From Aquabacterium sp. A7-Y (GTDB taxonomy: Bacteria; Pseudomonadota; Gammaproteobacteria; Burkholderiales; Burkholderiaceae_C), in assembly GCF_026153205.1 (NCBI RefSeq), contig NZ_JAPFBW010000001.1:310001-374000 (forward strand): a DNA stretch of 64,000 nucleotides, written 5' to 3'. Below are positions 1 through 7,853 of this stretch, one piece after another; within the stretch, counting starts at the first letter, position 1, and each line of letters opens with the position of its first letter. A model generated the notes under the pieces. The model ran no database searches. It was not told the DNA's origin and saw nothing but the letters and a program-made list of their open reading frames with translations. The position numbers and the translations under genes were made by a program.

Positions 1-381
1 CACGACTACCAGACCGCGATGCGCAAGGAAGTGGTCGAACTGGTGGCCCGCGTGGCGCGCCAGGTGATCCGTTGCGAGCTGGCACTGCAGCCGGTGCAAC
101 TGCTGTCGCTGGTCGACGAGACCCTGGCCACCATGCCGCCCGTCAGAGAAGGCGTGGAGGTCTACCTGAATCCCGAAGAGGCCCAGCGCATCGCCGAGCT
201 CGACCCCGAGCGCGCGCGCCGCTGGACCTTGATCCCCGACCCGCGGCTGGAGGCCGGCGAATGCCGCGTCAAGGCCGACGGCCGGGAGGCCGATGCCGGC
301 TGCCGCCAGCGACTGGCGGCCAGCATGGACCAGATCGCCGCCCAGCTGCTGCCGGGCACCGCTGCCGGGGAGGCCGCATGA
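1..381 (+). CDS. fliH: FliH, C-terminal part (truncated by window start)
   Basis: FliH is the cytoplasmic negative regulator and stator of the flagellar export ATPase FliI. Only the last 126 residues are visible; the reading frame is open from base 1. The segment has the typical FliH C-terminus: a helix with a conserved Arg-Gln-Val-Ile stretch, then the strand VEVYLNPEEAQRI and the motif IPDPRLEAGECRVKA. The in-frame ATG at 19 is internal to the domain and is not the start. The gene ends in TGA overlapping the fliI ATG (378), so the two are translationally coupled. The identification rests on domain pattern plus position directly before fliI. Confidence 0.9.
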   Translation, partial: HDYQTAMRKEVVELVARVARQVIRCELALQPVQLLSLVDETLATMPPVREGVEVYLNPEEAQRIAELDPERARRWTLIPDPRLEAGECRVKADGREADAGCRQRLAASMDQIAAQLLPGTAAGEAA

Positions 382-1688
382 TCGCCGACCTGCTGCGCCG
401 GCTCGAACTGGAGGAGGTCCCGGTCGCCACACCCACCGGCCGGCTGGTGGGTGCCTCCGGCTTGCTGCTGGAGTGTGTCGGCTGCCCGCTGCAGACCGGC
501 CAGCGCTGCCGCATCGAGACTGCCTCGGGCGAGTGGCTGGAGGCGCAGGCGGTGGGTTTCCGCAACGAGCTGTCCTTCCTGATGCCCTTCAAGAAACCGG
601 TCGGGCTGGTGACGGGCGCGCGCGTGCTGCCCCTGCCGGACAAGACCACGCTGTCGATCGGCCCGTCCTGGCTGGGACGGGTCGTCAACGGCCTGGGCGA
701 GCCGCTCGACGGGCTGGGCCCGCTGGGCGGCGAGCACCCGCTGCCGGCCCAGCCGCCCAAGGTGCACCCGCTGCGCAAGCGCCCGGTGCACGAAACCCTG
801 GACGTCGGCGTGCGCGCCATCAACGGACTGCTGACCCTGGGCAAGGGCCAGCGGGTCGGCTTGTTCGCCGGCAGCGGCGTTGGCAAAAGCGTGCTGCTCG
901 GGCTGATCACGCGCCAGACCGTCGCCGACGTGGTGGTCGTCGGCCTGATCGGCGAGCGCAGCCGCGAGGTGCGCGAGTTCATCGAGATGTCGCTCGGTCC
1001 CGAGGGACTGAAGCGCGCCGTGGTGGTGATCGCGCCGGCGGACGAATCGCCGCTGATGCGCCTGATGGCCACCGAGCTGTGCCATGCCATCGCCGCGCAC
1101 TACCGCGACCAGGGCCAGGACGTGCTGCTGCTGGTCGATTCACTGACCCGCTACGCCATGGCGCGGCGCGAGGTCGCGCTGGCGCTGGGCGAGCCGCCGG
1201 CGACCAAGGGGTATCCGCCGTCGGTGTTCAGCCTGCTGCCGCAGCTGGTCGAGAGCGCCGGCAACGGCGAGCACGAGCGCGGCAGCATGAGCGCGATCTA
1301 CACCGTGCTGGCCGAGGGCGACGACCAGCAGGACCCGGTGGTCGATACCGCCCGCGCCATCCTCGACGGCCACATCGTGCTGACGCGCGAGCTGGCCGAG
1401 CGCGGCCACTACCCGGCCATCGACATCGCCGCCTCGGTGAGTCGCTGCATGGCCCAGGTGGTGCCCGAGCCCCACCTGCGCGCAGCGCGCCAGCTCAAGG
1501 AGCTGGCGTCCCGCCACGCCCAGGTGCGCGACCTGATCCCGCTCGGCGCCTACGTGCCCGGCGCCGACCCGCACACCGACCGCGCGGTGAGCCTGTTCCC
1601 GCGCATCGAGGCCTTCCTGCGCCAGGGCACGCGCGAAGGTGCCCCCCTGGGCGAGACCCGGGCCCAGCTCGAAGGACTGATGAAATGA
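378..1688 (+). CDS. fliI: Flagellum-specific ATPase FliI
   Basis: FliI is the F1-beta-like ATPase of the flagellar type III export apparatus at the cytoplasmic face of the membrane. The 436-residue product is the usual family length. It shows the Walker A motif GLFAGSGVGKS near residue 165, a LLLVDSLTRYAMA Walker B region and the ATPase signature around GEPPATKGYPPSVFS. The ATG at 378 overlaps the fliH stop and gives the normal N-terminus. A longer open frame extends upstream from 72 but is fliH in another frame. The end overlaps the fliJ ATG. Recognition is unambiguous. Confidence 0.97.
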   Translation: MIADLLRRLELEEVPVATPTGRLVGASGLLLECVGCPLQTGQRCRIETASGEWLEAQAVGFRNELSFLMPFKKPVGLVTGARVLPLPDKTTLSIGPSWLGRVVNGLGEPLDGLGPLGGEHPLPAQPPKVHPLRKRPVHETLDVGVRAINGLLTLGKGQRVGLFAGSGVGKSVLLGLITRQTVADVVVVGLIGERSREVREFIEMSLGPEGLKRAVVVIAPADESPLMRLMATELCHAIAAHYRDQGQDVLLLVDSLTRYAMARREVALALGEPPATKGYPPSVFSLLPQLVESAGNGEHERGSMSAIYTVLAEGDDQQDPVVDTARAILDGHIVLTRELAERGHYPAIDIAASVSRCMAQVVPEPHLRAARQLKELASRHAQVRDLIPLGAYVPGADPHTDRAVSLFPRIEAFLRQGTREGAPLGETRAQLEGLMK

Positions 1689-2107
1689 GCGTGTCCAGCC
1701 TGAGCCGCCTGGTGGACCTGCGCGAGCGCGAGGTCGACCGCCTGAGCGCCGAAGTGGCCGCCAAACACGCAGTGAGCGAGCGCTATCGTCGCAACCTGGA
1801 GCGCATGGACGCGCTATGCCAGGGCAGCGGCGCCACCGCCGTGCTGCCGCCGGCGCTGTCGCTCAACTGCGGCAACTACAAGCAGGCGGTGATCGGCATG
1901 AGCCAGCTGCACCGCCAGGACCTGGCGCTGCACGAGGCCGACATGGCGGTAACGCAGCGCGCGCTCACTGCCGCGGCGCGCAAGCATGAGGTGTTTTCGC
2001 AGTTGCTGGTGCGCCGCCAGGACGAGCAGCGCCGCGTCGTCGAGCGCGAGGAGCAGAAGCGCCAGGACGAAATGGCCACCCAGGTGTGGTGGAGGTCCCA
2101 GCGGTGA
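1685..2107 (+). CDS. fliJ: Flagellar export chaperone-like protein FliJ
   Basis: This 140-residue, highly charged protein is predicted almost entirely alpha-helical coiled coil, as expected for FliJ, the stalk-like subunit that links the FliI ring to the export gate. It starts with an ATG overlapping the fliI stop (ATGA). FliJ is poorly conserved, so the assignment depends on length, coiled-coil composition with Arg/Glu-rich repeats, and the fliH-fliI-fliJ order. Confidence 0.85.
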   Translation: MSVSSLSRLVDLREREVDRLSAEVAAKHAVSERYRRNLERMDALCQGSGATAVLPPALSLNCGNYKQAVIGMSQLHRQDLALHEADMAVTQRALTAAARKHEVFSQLLVRRQDEQRRVVEREEQKRQDEMATQVWWRSQR

Positions 2108-2180
2108 GCGCTACCCGGCTTCAGCGGCGGGCGGGGACGGTCGCCTTATGCGGTGGAGAACACCCTTCGAGGAGCCCCGC

Positions 2181-3539
2181 ATGACCCAGATCGACCCCGT
2201 CTCGATGGCGACCCAGCTCGCCACCGCCTACACCCAAGGCACGCGCACCCAGCTGAACACGCAGACCCAGCGCGCCGAGGAAACCTCCAGCGCCCTGAGC
2301 AAGCTGCAGTCGGCGCTGCGCGCCTTCGAGAGCGCGGCTGCCGCGATGTCGGCGAAGAAAGGCATGCTGCAGTTCGGCGCCAGCCTGAGCGTCAACGGCA
2401 TCGGCAGCGCCAGCGCGACCAGCACGGCCCAGCCCGGCACCCAGAGCCTGTGGGTCGAGCAGGTCGCCACCGCGCACCAGATTTCGTATGCCAATGTGCC
2501 GGCCGTCCCGGTCGCCCAGGGCGGCACGCTGTCGCTGCAAGTCGGCTCGGGCACGGCCTTCAGCGTGGACCTGAGCAGCGCCGACTCGGATGCCGACGGC
2601 ACCCTGAGCCAGGCCGAAACCGCGCGGGCCATCAACCTCGCGCCGAACAACCAGGGCCAGGTCTCCGCCATGATCGTCACGGTCGGCGCCCAGACGCAGC
2701 TGGTGCTGACCTCGGCACAGACCGGCGCGGGCAGCACGGTGACCCTGGATGTCACGGGCCTGCCGGCCGGTGCGCTGAAAGACTCGCTGTCCGCCGGCCC
2801 CACCACCCTGGCCCAGGCGCGCGACGCGATCGTCTGGCTGGGCGCCAAGGACACCGGCGTCAAGCTGCAGCAGGCCTCCAATACCTTCACCGCGATCCAG
2901 GGCGTGAGCATGACCTTCACGCGCGCCTCGGCGGTCGGCGACGCGCCGCTGACCTTGAGCGTCAGCCGCGACGCGGCCGGCACCGCCGACAACGTGCGCG
3001 CCTTCGTCGACGCCTTCAACACGCTCAAGACCACGCTGGACGAGCTGACCCGACCGGCCAAGGTCGACGACGGCAAGGCCGCGGCCGTGTTCGCCTCGGA
3101 CTCCGGGGTGCGCTCGCTGCGCAACAAGCTCAACGACCTGATCCGCCAGGACTGGGGCGGCGTGCGGCTGATGGAGTTCGGTGTGGCGATGGACCGCCAC
3201 GGCGCGCTCTCGCTCGACACCGCCAAGCTCGACAAGGCGGTGGCCGCCCGTCCCGACGCGCTCAACCAGCTGTTCGGCAGCACCAGCCTGAGCGCGCGTT
3301 CGGGCCTGCTCGCCGCGCTGGACACCGAGGTCGACCGCTGGGCCGACAGCTCGGGCGGGCAGATCAAGCGCCGCCAGGACTCACTGGCGACGGTGCAGAA
3401 AAACGTGCGCGCCCGCCAGACCCGGCTCGATGACCAGTACGAGCAGGCCTACAACCGCTACCTGAAACAGTTCTCGCAGCTGCAGACCCTGATGTCCCAG
3501 ATGGACCAGACCAGCAGCATGTTCTCCACCACGACCTGA
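2181..3539 (+). CDS. fliD: Flagellar filament cap protein FliD (LafB-type)
   Basis: FliD (HAP2) forms the pentameric cap that folds flagellin at the filament tip. The product has 452 residues. The N-terminal FliD_N pattern (MATQLATAYTQG with a helical TQTQRAEETSSALSKL stretch) and a C-terminal heptad-rich helix ending QLQTLMSQMDQTSSMF are visible. The start at 2181 is preceded by GAGGA at 2169-2173. A longer in-frame opening to 1986 overlaps fliJ and is not used. The 73-base gap after fliJ is among the larger ones in this locus, and the gene opens the fliD-fliS-fliT-like-fliK-fliL-fliA-motA-motB order typical of lateral flagella. Confidence 0.93.
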   Translation: MTQIDPVSMATQLATAYTQGTRTQLNTQTQRAEETSSALSKLQSALRAFESAAAAMSAKKGMLQFGASLSVNGIGSASATSTAQPGTQSLWVEQVATAHQISYANVPAVPVAQGGTLSLQVGSGTAFSVDLSSADSDADGTLSQAETARAINLAPNNQGQVSAMIVTVGAQTQLVLTSAQTGAGSTVTLDVTGLPAGALKDSLSAGPTTLAQARDAIVWLGAKDTGVKLQQASNTFTAIQGVSMTFTRASAVGDAPLTLSVSRDAAGTADNVRAFVDAFNTLKTTLDELTRPAKVDDGKAAAVFASDSGVRSLRNKLNDLIRQDWGGVRLMEFGVAMDRHGALSLDTAKLDKAVAARPDALNQLFGSTSLSARSGLLAALDTEVDRWADSSGGQIKRRQDSLATVQKNVRARQTRLDDQYEQAYNRYLKQFSQLQTLMSQMDQTSSMFSTTT

Positions 3540-3568
3540 GAGCGGGCGCGGCCCGGCCGCGCCCGCTC
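3540..3568 (+). terminator. Strong GC hairpin right after fliD stop
   Basis: A perfect 13-bp inverted repeat (3540-3552 with 3556-3568, loop of three bases) starts at the base after the fliD TGA. No U-tract follows, and fliS begins 17 bases later. It could be a leaky intrinsic terminator, an mRNA-end stabiliser that raises fliD over downstream genes, or a structure shielding the fliS start. The pairing is seen directly; the role is inferred. Confidence 0.5.
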
Positions 3569-3585
3569 CGATCCGAGGGACCGCC

Positions 3586-3972
3586 TTGACCTACGACGCC
3601 TACCGCAGCTACCACGCTGTCAACCTCGAAGCCCGCACCGCCCAGGCCTCGCCCGTGCAGCTGGTGCTCATCCTGATGGACGGCCTGCTGGAAGAGCTGG
3701 CCCGCGCCCGCGCCCACATCGAGGCGCGCCGCTACGAGCTCAAGGCGAAGAGCCTGGACAAGTGCATCGACATCCTCAACGGGCTGTCGAGCGCGCTCGA
3801 CCCCGAGTCCGGCGGCGAGGTGGTCGCCAACCTGGGCCGCCTCTACGACCACTGCGCACAGCGGCTCTACCAGGCCGGCTACGAGCTCGATCCCGCGATG
3901 GTGGACGAGGTCAGCGGCCTGGTCGGCACGCTCAAGCGCGGCTGGCAGGGCGTGGAGTCGCGCCGTGGCTGA
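3586..3972 (+). CDS. fliS: Flagellar export chaperone FliS (LafC-type)
   Basis: FliS binds the flagellin C-terminus in the cytoplasm and prevents premature polymerisation. The 128-residue product has the family's N-terminal MTYDAYRSYHAVNLEARTAQ pattern and the helical bundle with the region LVLILMDGLLEELARAR. The start codon is TTG at 3586 with GAGGGA six bases upstream; no ATG lies in a suitable place. The gene ends overlapping the next start by eight bases. No flagellin gene is present in the window, so its client must be encoded elsewhere. Confidence 0.92.
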   Translation: MTYDAYRSYHAVNLEARTAQASPVQLVLILMDGLLEELARARAHIEARRYELKAKSLDKCIDILNGLSSALDPESGGEVVANLGRLYDHCAQRLYQAGYELDPAMVDEVSGLVGTLKRGWQGVESRRG

Positions 3973-4279
3973 CCGGCAGGCGCGGCTGCTGAGGCTGGCG
4001 GGGCGCCTGAGCCATGCCGCCACGATGCGCGACTGGGCCGAGCTGGCCGAGGCCGACGCCGAACTGCGCGCGCATGCCGCCGAGTTCGCCGCGCGCGAGC
4101 ACTGGAGCACCGCCGAGCTGCGTGCCTTCGCGGTGCTGGAGCACGCCCATCTGCAGGCGCGCGAGCGCTGCGCCTGCGAGGCCGAGCGCACCGAGGCCCG
4201 GATGGCCGAACTGCGCAGCCGCAGGTCCGGCTGGATGGCCTACGCCCTCAACGGCGATCCCGACGAAAGCAACCCATGA
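3965..4279 (+). CDS. FliT-like flagellar chaperone (LafD-type)
   Basis: This 104-residue Ala/Glu/Arg-rich helical protein begins at GTG 3965 inside the end of fliS and ends inside the fliK start (ATGA at 4276). FliT-family proteins chaperone the cap protein FliD. They are short and very divergent, so no residue pattern proves the family. The call relies on size, helix content and its place between fliS and fliK, which matches lafD in lateral systems. Confidence 0.65.
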   Translation: MADRQARLLRLAGRLSHAATMRDWAELAEADAELRAHAAEFAAREHWSTAELRAFAVLEHAHLQARERCACEAERTEARMAELRSRRSGWMAYALNGDPDESNP

Positions 4280-5628
4280 CCCCTCTCACGATGACGGCCC
4301 CGACGGCCGGTCGGCCGCTGGCCGACAGCGCACCGGCCTTGCCCGGTGGTTCGGCGCCCTTGGCCGCCGCTGGCCCCGCCGTGGCCGGCCGGCCTGCGGC
4401 GGCTGTGGTGCCGCCCTTTGCCGGCGCCTTGCAGCAAATGGTGATGCAAGGCGCGACGGAGCTCCTGCGCGAGCCTGCCGCGCTGCCGGTGCTGCCCGCC
4501 GGGGTCCCGGCACAGCCGGAGCCGGCCGTGGCCCCGCCGGCCCTGCCCATCGGGCTGCCGGTGCCGGCACCGCTGGCGGTCTTGTCTGCGCTGCCCGCTG
4601 CGGCCCCGGTACTCCGGCCCGTGGCGCCCCGGCCTGTCGAGGCCGCCGAGCCGGCAGTCCCTGCCGACGCAGCTCCGCGGCTGCCCGAAGCGTCCGCCGA
4701 GGCGGCCGCGGCGCTCGGACTCGCGATGCCGCCCTGGATGGCCGCGCTCCTCGGGGCGCAGCCGGCCACGGCGGCTGTGCAACCCGGCGCGCAACCCGTC
4801 ACGGCGGCTGTGCAGCCTGCCACGGCGGCTGTGCAGCCGTCGGCGCTTGTCGGCGCCGACCTCGCGCTCGCCGTACCGGCCCGTCTGCCGGCCGGGGTGC
4901 CGGACCTGATGAATGCCGCTGCGGCGGCGCAGCTGAAACTGGCGCTGCCGGCCCAGGCGGCCGGCGAGCCGGCGTCCGCTGCCGCTGCCGCTGCCCCGGG
5001 GGCTGCGGCTCCCGCGCCGCTGCCGGCGCTGCTGCGCGAGCTGCCGGCCGTCGCAGCGCCGCCGGACCAGGGTTTCGGCAGCGGCGGCACCGGCGAACCC
5101 TTGCCCTCGCAGGCCGGCGCCACCGGCCACGCGCTGCAGGCGGCCTTGTCGCTGCAGGCCGGCCCCGACGCTGTCGAAGCGGCGGCCGCGCCGGCACAGG
5201 GCCTGCACACACGCCAGCCCGGCTCCACGGGACTGGCCGAGGTGCTGGGCGAACGCCTGCGCTTCCAGCTCGCCAGCGGCAGCGACCGCGCAGTGATCCG
5301 GCTCGACCCGCCCATGATGGGCAGCATCGAGATCGTGATCCGGCACGAGGCGGGCGGCCTGCAGGTGCAGATGAGCGCCACCCATGGTGAGGTCGCGCGC
5401 CAGCTGCAGGCGATCGGCGACACCTTGCGCCAGGACCTGGTGCAGCGCCAGTACGGCGAGGTCTCGGTGGTGGTGGTGGCCGACGGTGGCGCGCGCGATC
5501 GCGACGCCCAGGGCCGCCAGGGCCGCGAGCAGGGGCAGCCACAACAGCCGGGCCGTGGCCTGGCCGAGGAATCGGATGAAGGTCGCGGCGGCTTCGGGCT
5601 TGCCGACGACGGCAAGGAAGGACGATGA
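4276..5628 (+). CDS. fliK: Flagellar hook-length control protein FliK (LafE-type)
   Basis: FliK is the secreted molecular ruler that sets hook length and triggers the export switch. The product has 450 residues. About residues 1-320 are Pro/Ala-rich and probably unstructured. The C-terminal domain (about 325-410) carries the typical LGERLRFQLASGS, RLDPPMMGSIEI and VQMSATHGEVARQL segments. The last 40 residues are charged and Gly/Gln-rich. A short internal repeat (4767-4838) lies in the ruler region. The start overlaps the previous stop, and the end overlaps fliL by four bases. Confidence 0.92.
   Translation: MTPLTMTAPTAGRPLADSAPALPGGSAPLAAAGPAVAGRPAAAVVPPFAGALQQMVMQGATELLREPAALPVLPAGVPAQPEPAVAPPALPIGLPVPAPLAVLSALPAAAPVLRPVAPRPVEAAEPAVPADAAPRLPEASAEAAAALGLAMPPWMAALLGAQPATAAVQPGAQPVTAAVQPATAAVQPSALVGADLALAVPARLPAGVPDLMNAAAAAQLKLALPAQAAGEPASAAAAAAPGAAAPAPLPALLRELPAVAAPPDQGFGSGGTGEPLPSQAGATGHALQAALSLQAGPDAVEAAAAPAQGLHTRQPGSTGLAEVLGERLRFQLASGSDRAVIRLDPPMMGSIEIVIRHEAGGLQVQMSATHGEVARQLQAIGDTLRQDLVQRQYGEVSVVVVADGGARDRDAQGRQGREQGQPQQPGRGLAEESDEGRGGFGLADDGKEGR
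4767..4838 (+). repeat. Three 18-base repeats inside fliK
   Basis: A unit close to CACGGCGGCTGTGCARCC occurs at 4767, 4800 and 4821, coding for the repeated peptide TAAVQP. Copies are spaced 33 and 21 bases apart, in frame. Such repeats can change copy number, which would lengthen or shorten the FliK ruler. Confidence 0.8.
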
Positions 5629-6101
5629 AAAAAAGCATGCTCGTGCTCAGCCTGGTGCTGGGCGGCACCCTGATCGCGGCGGCCGCCGGCGGCGCCGCCT
5701 GGTTCCTGTTGCCGCGCCAGGCCGCGGCGGGCGCCCCGGCAGCGGCCGCGCCCCCCAAACCGGAGCTGGAGCCGGACACCCAGGAGTACCGCTACGTCAC
5801 GCTGGACAAGGTGATCGTGATGCTGCGTGGCCTGGACGGCGAGGCGCGGGCCCGCTACATCGCAGTGGATCTGGTCTTCAAGACGCCCGTGAAGAAGGAG
5901 AAGGCCACCAAGGCCCAGCTGCCGCTGCTGCGCAGCGTCACGGTGCAGGCGCTGTCGAACTACACCCGCGAGCAGGCCAGCCAGATGAACGTGGAGCAGT
6001 TCACGGCGGTGCTCAACCGGGCCTTCGCCAAGCGCTATGCCAGCGACCGGCAGGAGGCGCCTTTCACGCAGGCCATGCTCGGCAAGCTGATCATCGAGTG
6101 A
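5625..6101 (+). CDS. fliL: Flagellar basal body-associated protein FliL (LafF-type)
   Basis: FliL is a single-pass inner-membrane protein that surrounds the stator and affects torque. The 158-residue product starts with MKKSMLVLSLVLGG and has one membrane helix (about residues 5-27), a short Ala/Pro linker, and a periplasmic stomatin-like domain with YVTLDKVIVML and a C-terminal TQAMLGKLIIE. It overlaps fliK by four bases. The next gene begins after a 131-base gap, so transcription may be re-started or modulated there. Confidence 0.9.
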   Translation: MKKSMLVLSLVLGGTLIAAAAGGAAWFLLPRQAAAGAPAAAAPPKPELEPDTQEYRYVTLDKVIVMLRGLDGEARARYIAVDLVFKTPVKKEKATKAQLPLLRSVTVQALSNYTREQASQMNVEQFTAVLNRAFAKRYASDRQEAPFTQAMLGKLIIE

Positions 6102-6150
6102 GCACAGTTCCGGGCCCGGGCGCTTAAGGATTTGGCTGATCAAGGAAACC

Positions 6151-6165
6151 TGCGGAACAGCCGCA
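6151..6165 (+). other. Small hairpin in fliL-fliA gap
   Basis: TGCGG-AACAG-CCGCA is a perfect 5-bp stem with a five-base loop. It lies 68 bases before the fliA start and just upstream of a larger hairpin (6169-6203). Function is unknown; it may be part of an RNA leader controlling the sigma factor gene. Confidence 0.4.
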
Positions 6166-6168
6166 AAC

Positions 6169-6203
6169 CAGGGGGCGTCCTGCCGTCGGCGGGCCGCCCC
6201 TTG
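6169..6203 (+). other. Larger hairpin upstream of fliA/lafS
   Basis: The arm CAGGGGGCG (6169-6177) pairs with CGCCCCTTG (6195-6203), nine pairs including one G-U, with a 17-base loop. The 3' arm ends 29 bases before the ATG of the sigma factor gene. A short T-rich sequence follows but no T-run, so classic termination is doubtful. Attenuation or mRNA stability are alternatives. Confidence 0.4.
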
Positions 6204-6232
6204 TTCGATCCACACTGCCTGATACCGCACCC

Positions 6233-6949
6233 ATGGACTACGGCTACGCCGAACTGCAGAGCGTCGAGAGCGTCGCCACGCGTCTCGCGCCCGGCGAGGA
6301 ACAGCGCCAGCTGCTGGCCTATGCGCCGCTGGTCAAGCGCATCGTGCGGCAGCTGTCGTCGCAGGCGGGCGGCGCGATCGACCGCGAGGACATGGAACAG
6401 ATCGGCCTGATGGGCTTGCTGGAGGCGTTGCGGCGCTACGGCACGCCGGACGAGAAGTTCGGCGCCTTCGCGGCGCTGCGGGTGCGCGGCGCCATCCTCG
6501 ACGAGCTGCGCCGGCAGGACTGGCGGCCGCGCGCGGTGCGCCAGGAAAGCCACCGGGTGCGCGACGCGGTGCGCGAGCTGACGCGCAAGCTCGGCCGCGA
6601 GCCGGCCGAGGCCGAGATCACCCAGGCGCTGGGCTTGAGCTCCGAGGCCTGGCAGGCCCACCAGCTGAGCGAAAACGCCGAGGTGATGGCGAGCTTCGAC
6701 GAGCTGCTGCACGAGCTGGACAACCAGCCGGCCGACACACTCTCGCCCGAGACCCAGCTGGTGCGCCGGCGCTCGCTGGAGCAGGCGCTGGGCCAGCTCG
6801 ACGAGCGCGAGCAACGCGTGATCCAGCTCTATTACGAATACGAGGCGAACTTCAAGGAGATCGCGGCCGTGCTCGACCTCACCGAGGCCCGGGTGTGCCA
6901 GATCAACAAGGGCGCGCTGAAGAAGATGAAAGCCTTTCTCGAGGCCTGA
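6233..6949 (+). CDS. fliA: Flagellar sigma factor FliA / LafS (sigma28)
   Basis: This 238-residue sigma70-family factor directs late flagellar genes (filament, motor). Region 2 is seen as APLVKRIVRQL, DREDMEQIGLMGLLEALRRY and FAALRVRGAILDELR. Region 3 is around LTRKLGREPAEAEI, and region 4 has LDEREQRVIQLYYEYEANFKEIA followed by ARVCQINKGALKKMK. Its position between fliL and motA matches lafS of lateral systems. The cognate anti-sigma FlgM is encoded at 8863. The leader contains two hairpins. I could not find a clear sigma28 or sigma54 promoter in front of it. Confidence 0.93.
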   Translation: MDYGYAELQSVESVATRLAPGEEQRQLLAYAPLVKRIVRQLSSQAGGAIDREDMEQIGLMGLLEALRRYGTPDEKFGAFAALRVRGAILDELRRQDWRPRAVRQESHRVRDAVRELTRKLGREPAEAEITQALGLSSEAWQAHQLSENAEVMASFDELLHELDNQPADTLSPETQLVRRRSLEQALGQLDEREQRVIQLYYEYEANFKEIAAVLDLTEARVCQINKGALKKMKAFLEA

Positions 6950-6964
6950 ACGGAGAACCAAGAG

Positions 6965-7834
6965 ATGATGCAACTCATCGGTATCGGCATCGTGCTCGGC
7001 TGCGTGTTCGGCGGCTTCATGCTCATGGGCGGCAGCTTCAGCGTCATCTGGGAGCCGGTGGAGCTGTTGATCATCGCCGGCGCGGCGCTGGGCGCCATCG
7101 TGCTGGGCAACCCCAAACATGTGCTGGCGGAGATGGTGATCCAGCTGCGCAAGCTGATCACCACCAAGCAGCAGGGCTCGGAGTTCCAGCGCCAGCTGCT
7201 GCTGCTGATGTACGAGCTGCTGCAGACCGCCGGCGGCGGCCTGAAGGCGCTCGACCAGCACGTCGAGGCGCCGCACCAGAGCCCGCTGTTCCAGCGTTAT
7301 CCGCTGATCCTCGAAGAGCCCAAGCTGCTGGCCTTCATCGTCGACAACTTCCGCCTGATGGCGATGGGCAAGATCAACGCCCACGAGCTCGAAGGCGTGC
7401 TGGAGCAGGAGCTGGAAGCCATCCACGACGAGCTGACCCAGCCGGCCAAGTCGCTGCACAAGATCGCCGAGGCGATGCCGGGCTTCGGCATCCTGGCCGC
7501 CGTGCTGGGCATCGTGATGGCGATGAACACGGTGGCCGACGGCGCCGCCGCCGGCGAGATCGCCGCCAAGGTGGCCGCCGCGATGGTGGGCACCTTCATC
7601 GGCATCTTCTTCTGCTACGGCGTGATGGACCCGATCAGCAACATGATGAAGCAGCTGGTGACCCAGGAGATGTCCACGCTCGAATGCGTGAAGGTGGTGC
7701 TGTGCACGCATGTGGCCGGCAAACCGCCGCTGCTGGCGATCGACGCCGGGCGCCGCTTGGTGCAGCTGAACATCAAGCCCAGTTTTGCGCAGCTGGAGTC
7801 GTGGATCGACGCGCTGCAGCAGCAACCTGCTTGA
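6965..7834 (+). CDS. motA: Flagellar stator protein MotA (LafT-type)
   Basis: MotA forms the pentamer around MotB in the ion-driven stator. The 289-residue product has four membrane helices: two near the N-terminus (about 1-22 and 30-50) and two at about 165-190 and 200-225. The PGFGILAAVLGIVMAMN stretch carries the conserved proline of helix 3. The cytoplasmic loop is charged. A second in-frame ATG lies directly after the first. In lateral systems this gene is called lafT. The gene starts 15 bases after fliA and belongs to the same run. Confidence 0.92.
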   Translation: MMQLIGIGIVLGCVFGGFMLMGGSFSVIWEPVELLIIAGAALGAIVLGNPKHVLAEMVIQLRKLITTKQQGSEFQRQLLLLMYELLQTAGGGLKALDQHVEAPHQSPLFQRYPLILEEPKLLAFIVDNFRLMAMGKINAHELEGVLEQELEAIHDELTQPAKSLHKIAEAMPGFGILAAVLGIVMAMNTVADGAAAGEIAAKVAAAMVGTFIGIFFCYGVMDPISNMMKQLVTQEMSTLECVKVVLCTHVAGKPPLLAIDAGRRLVQLNIKPSFAQLESWIDALQQQPA

Positions 7835-7853
7835 GCGCCAACGCGAACCACCC

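Noticed and set aside
4767-4838. Regular repeats as a possible CRISPR-like array
   Set aside because: Only three short, in-frame copies with unequal short spacing inside fliK; they code for a repeated peptide.
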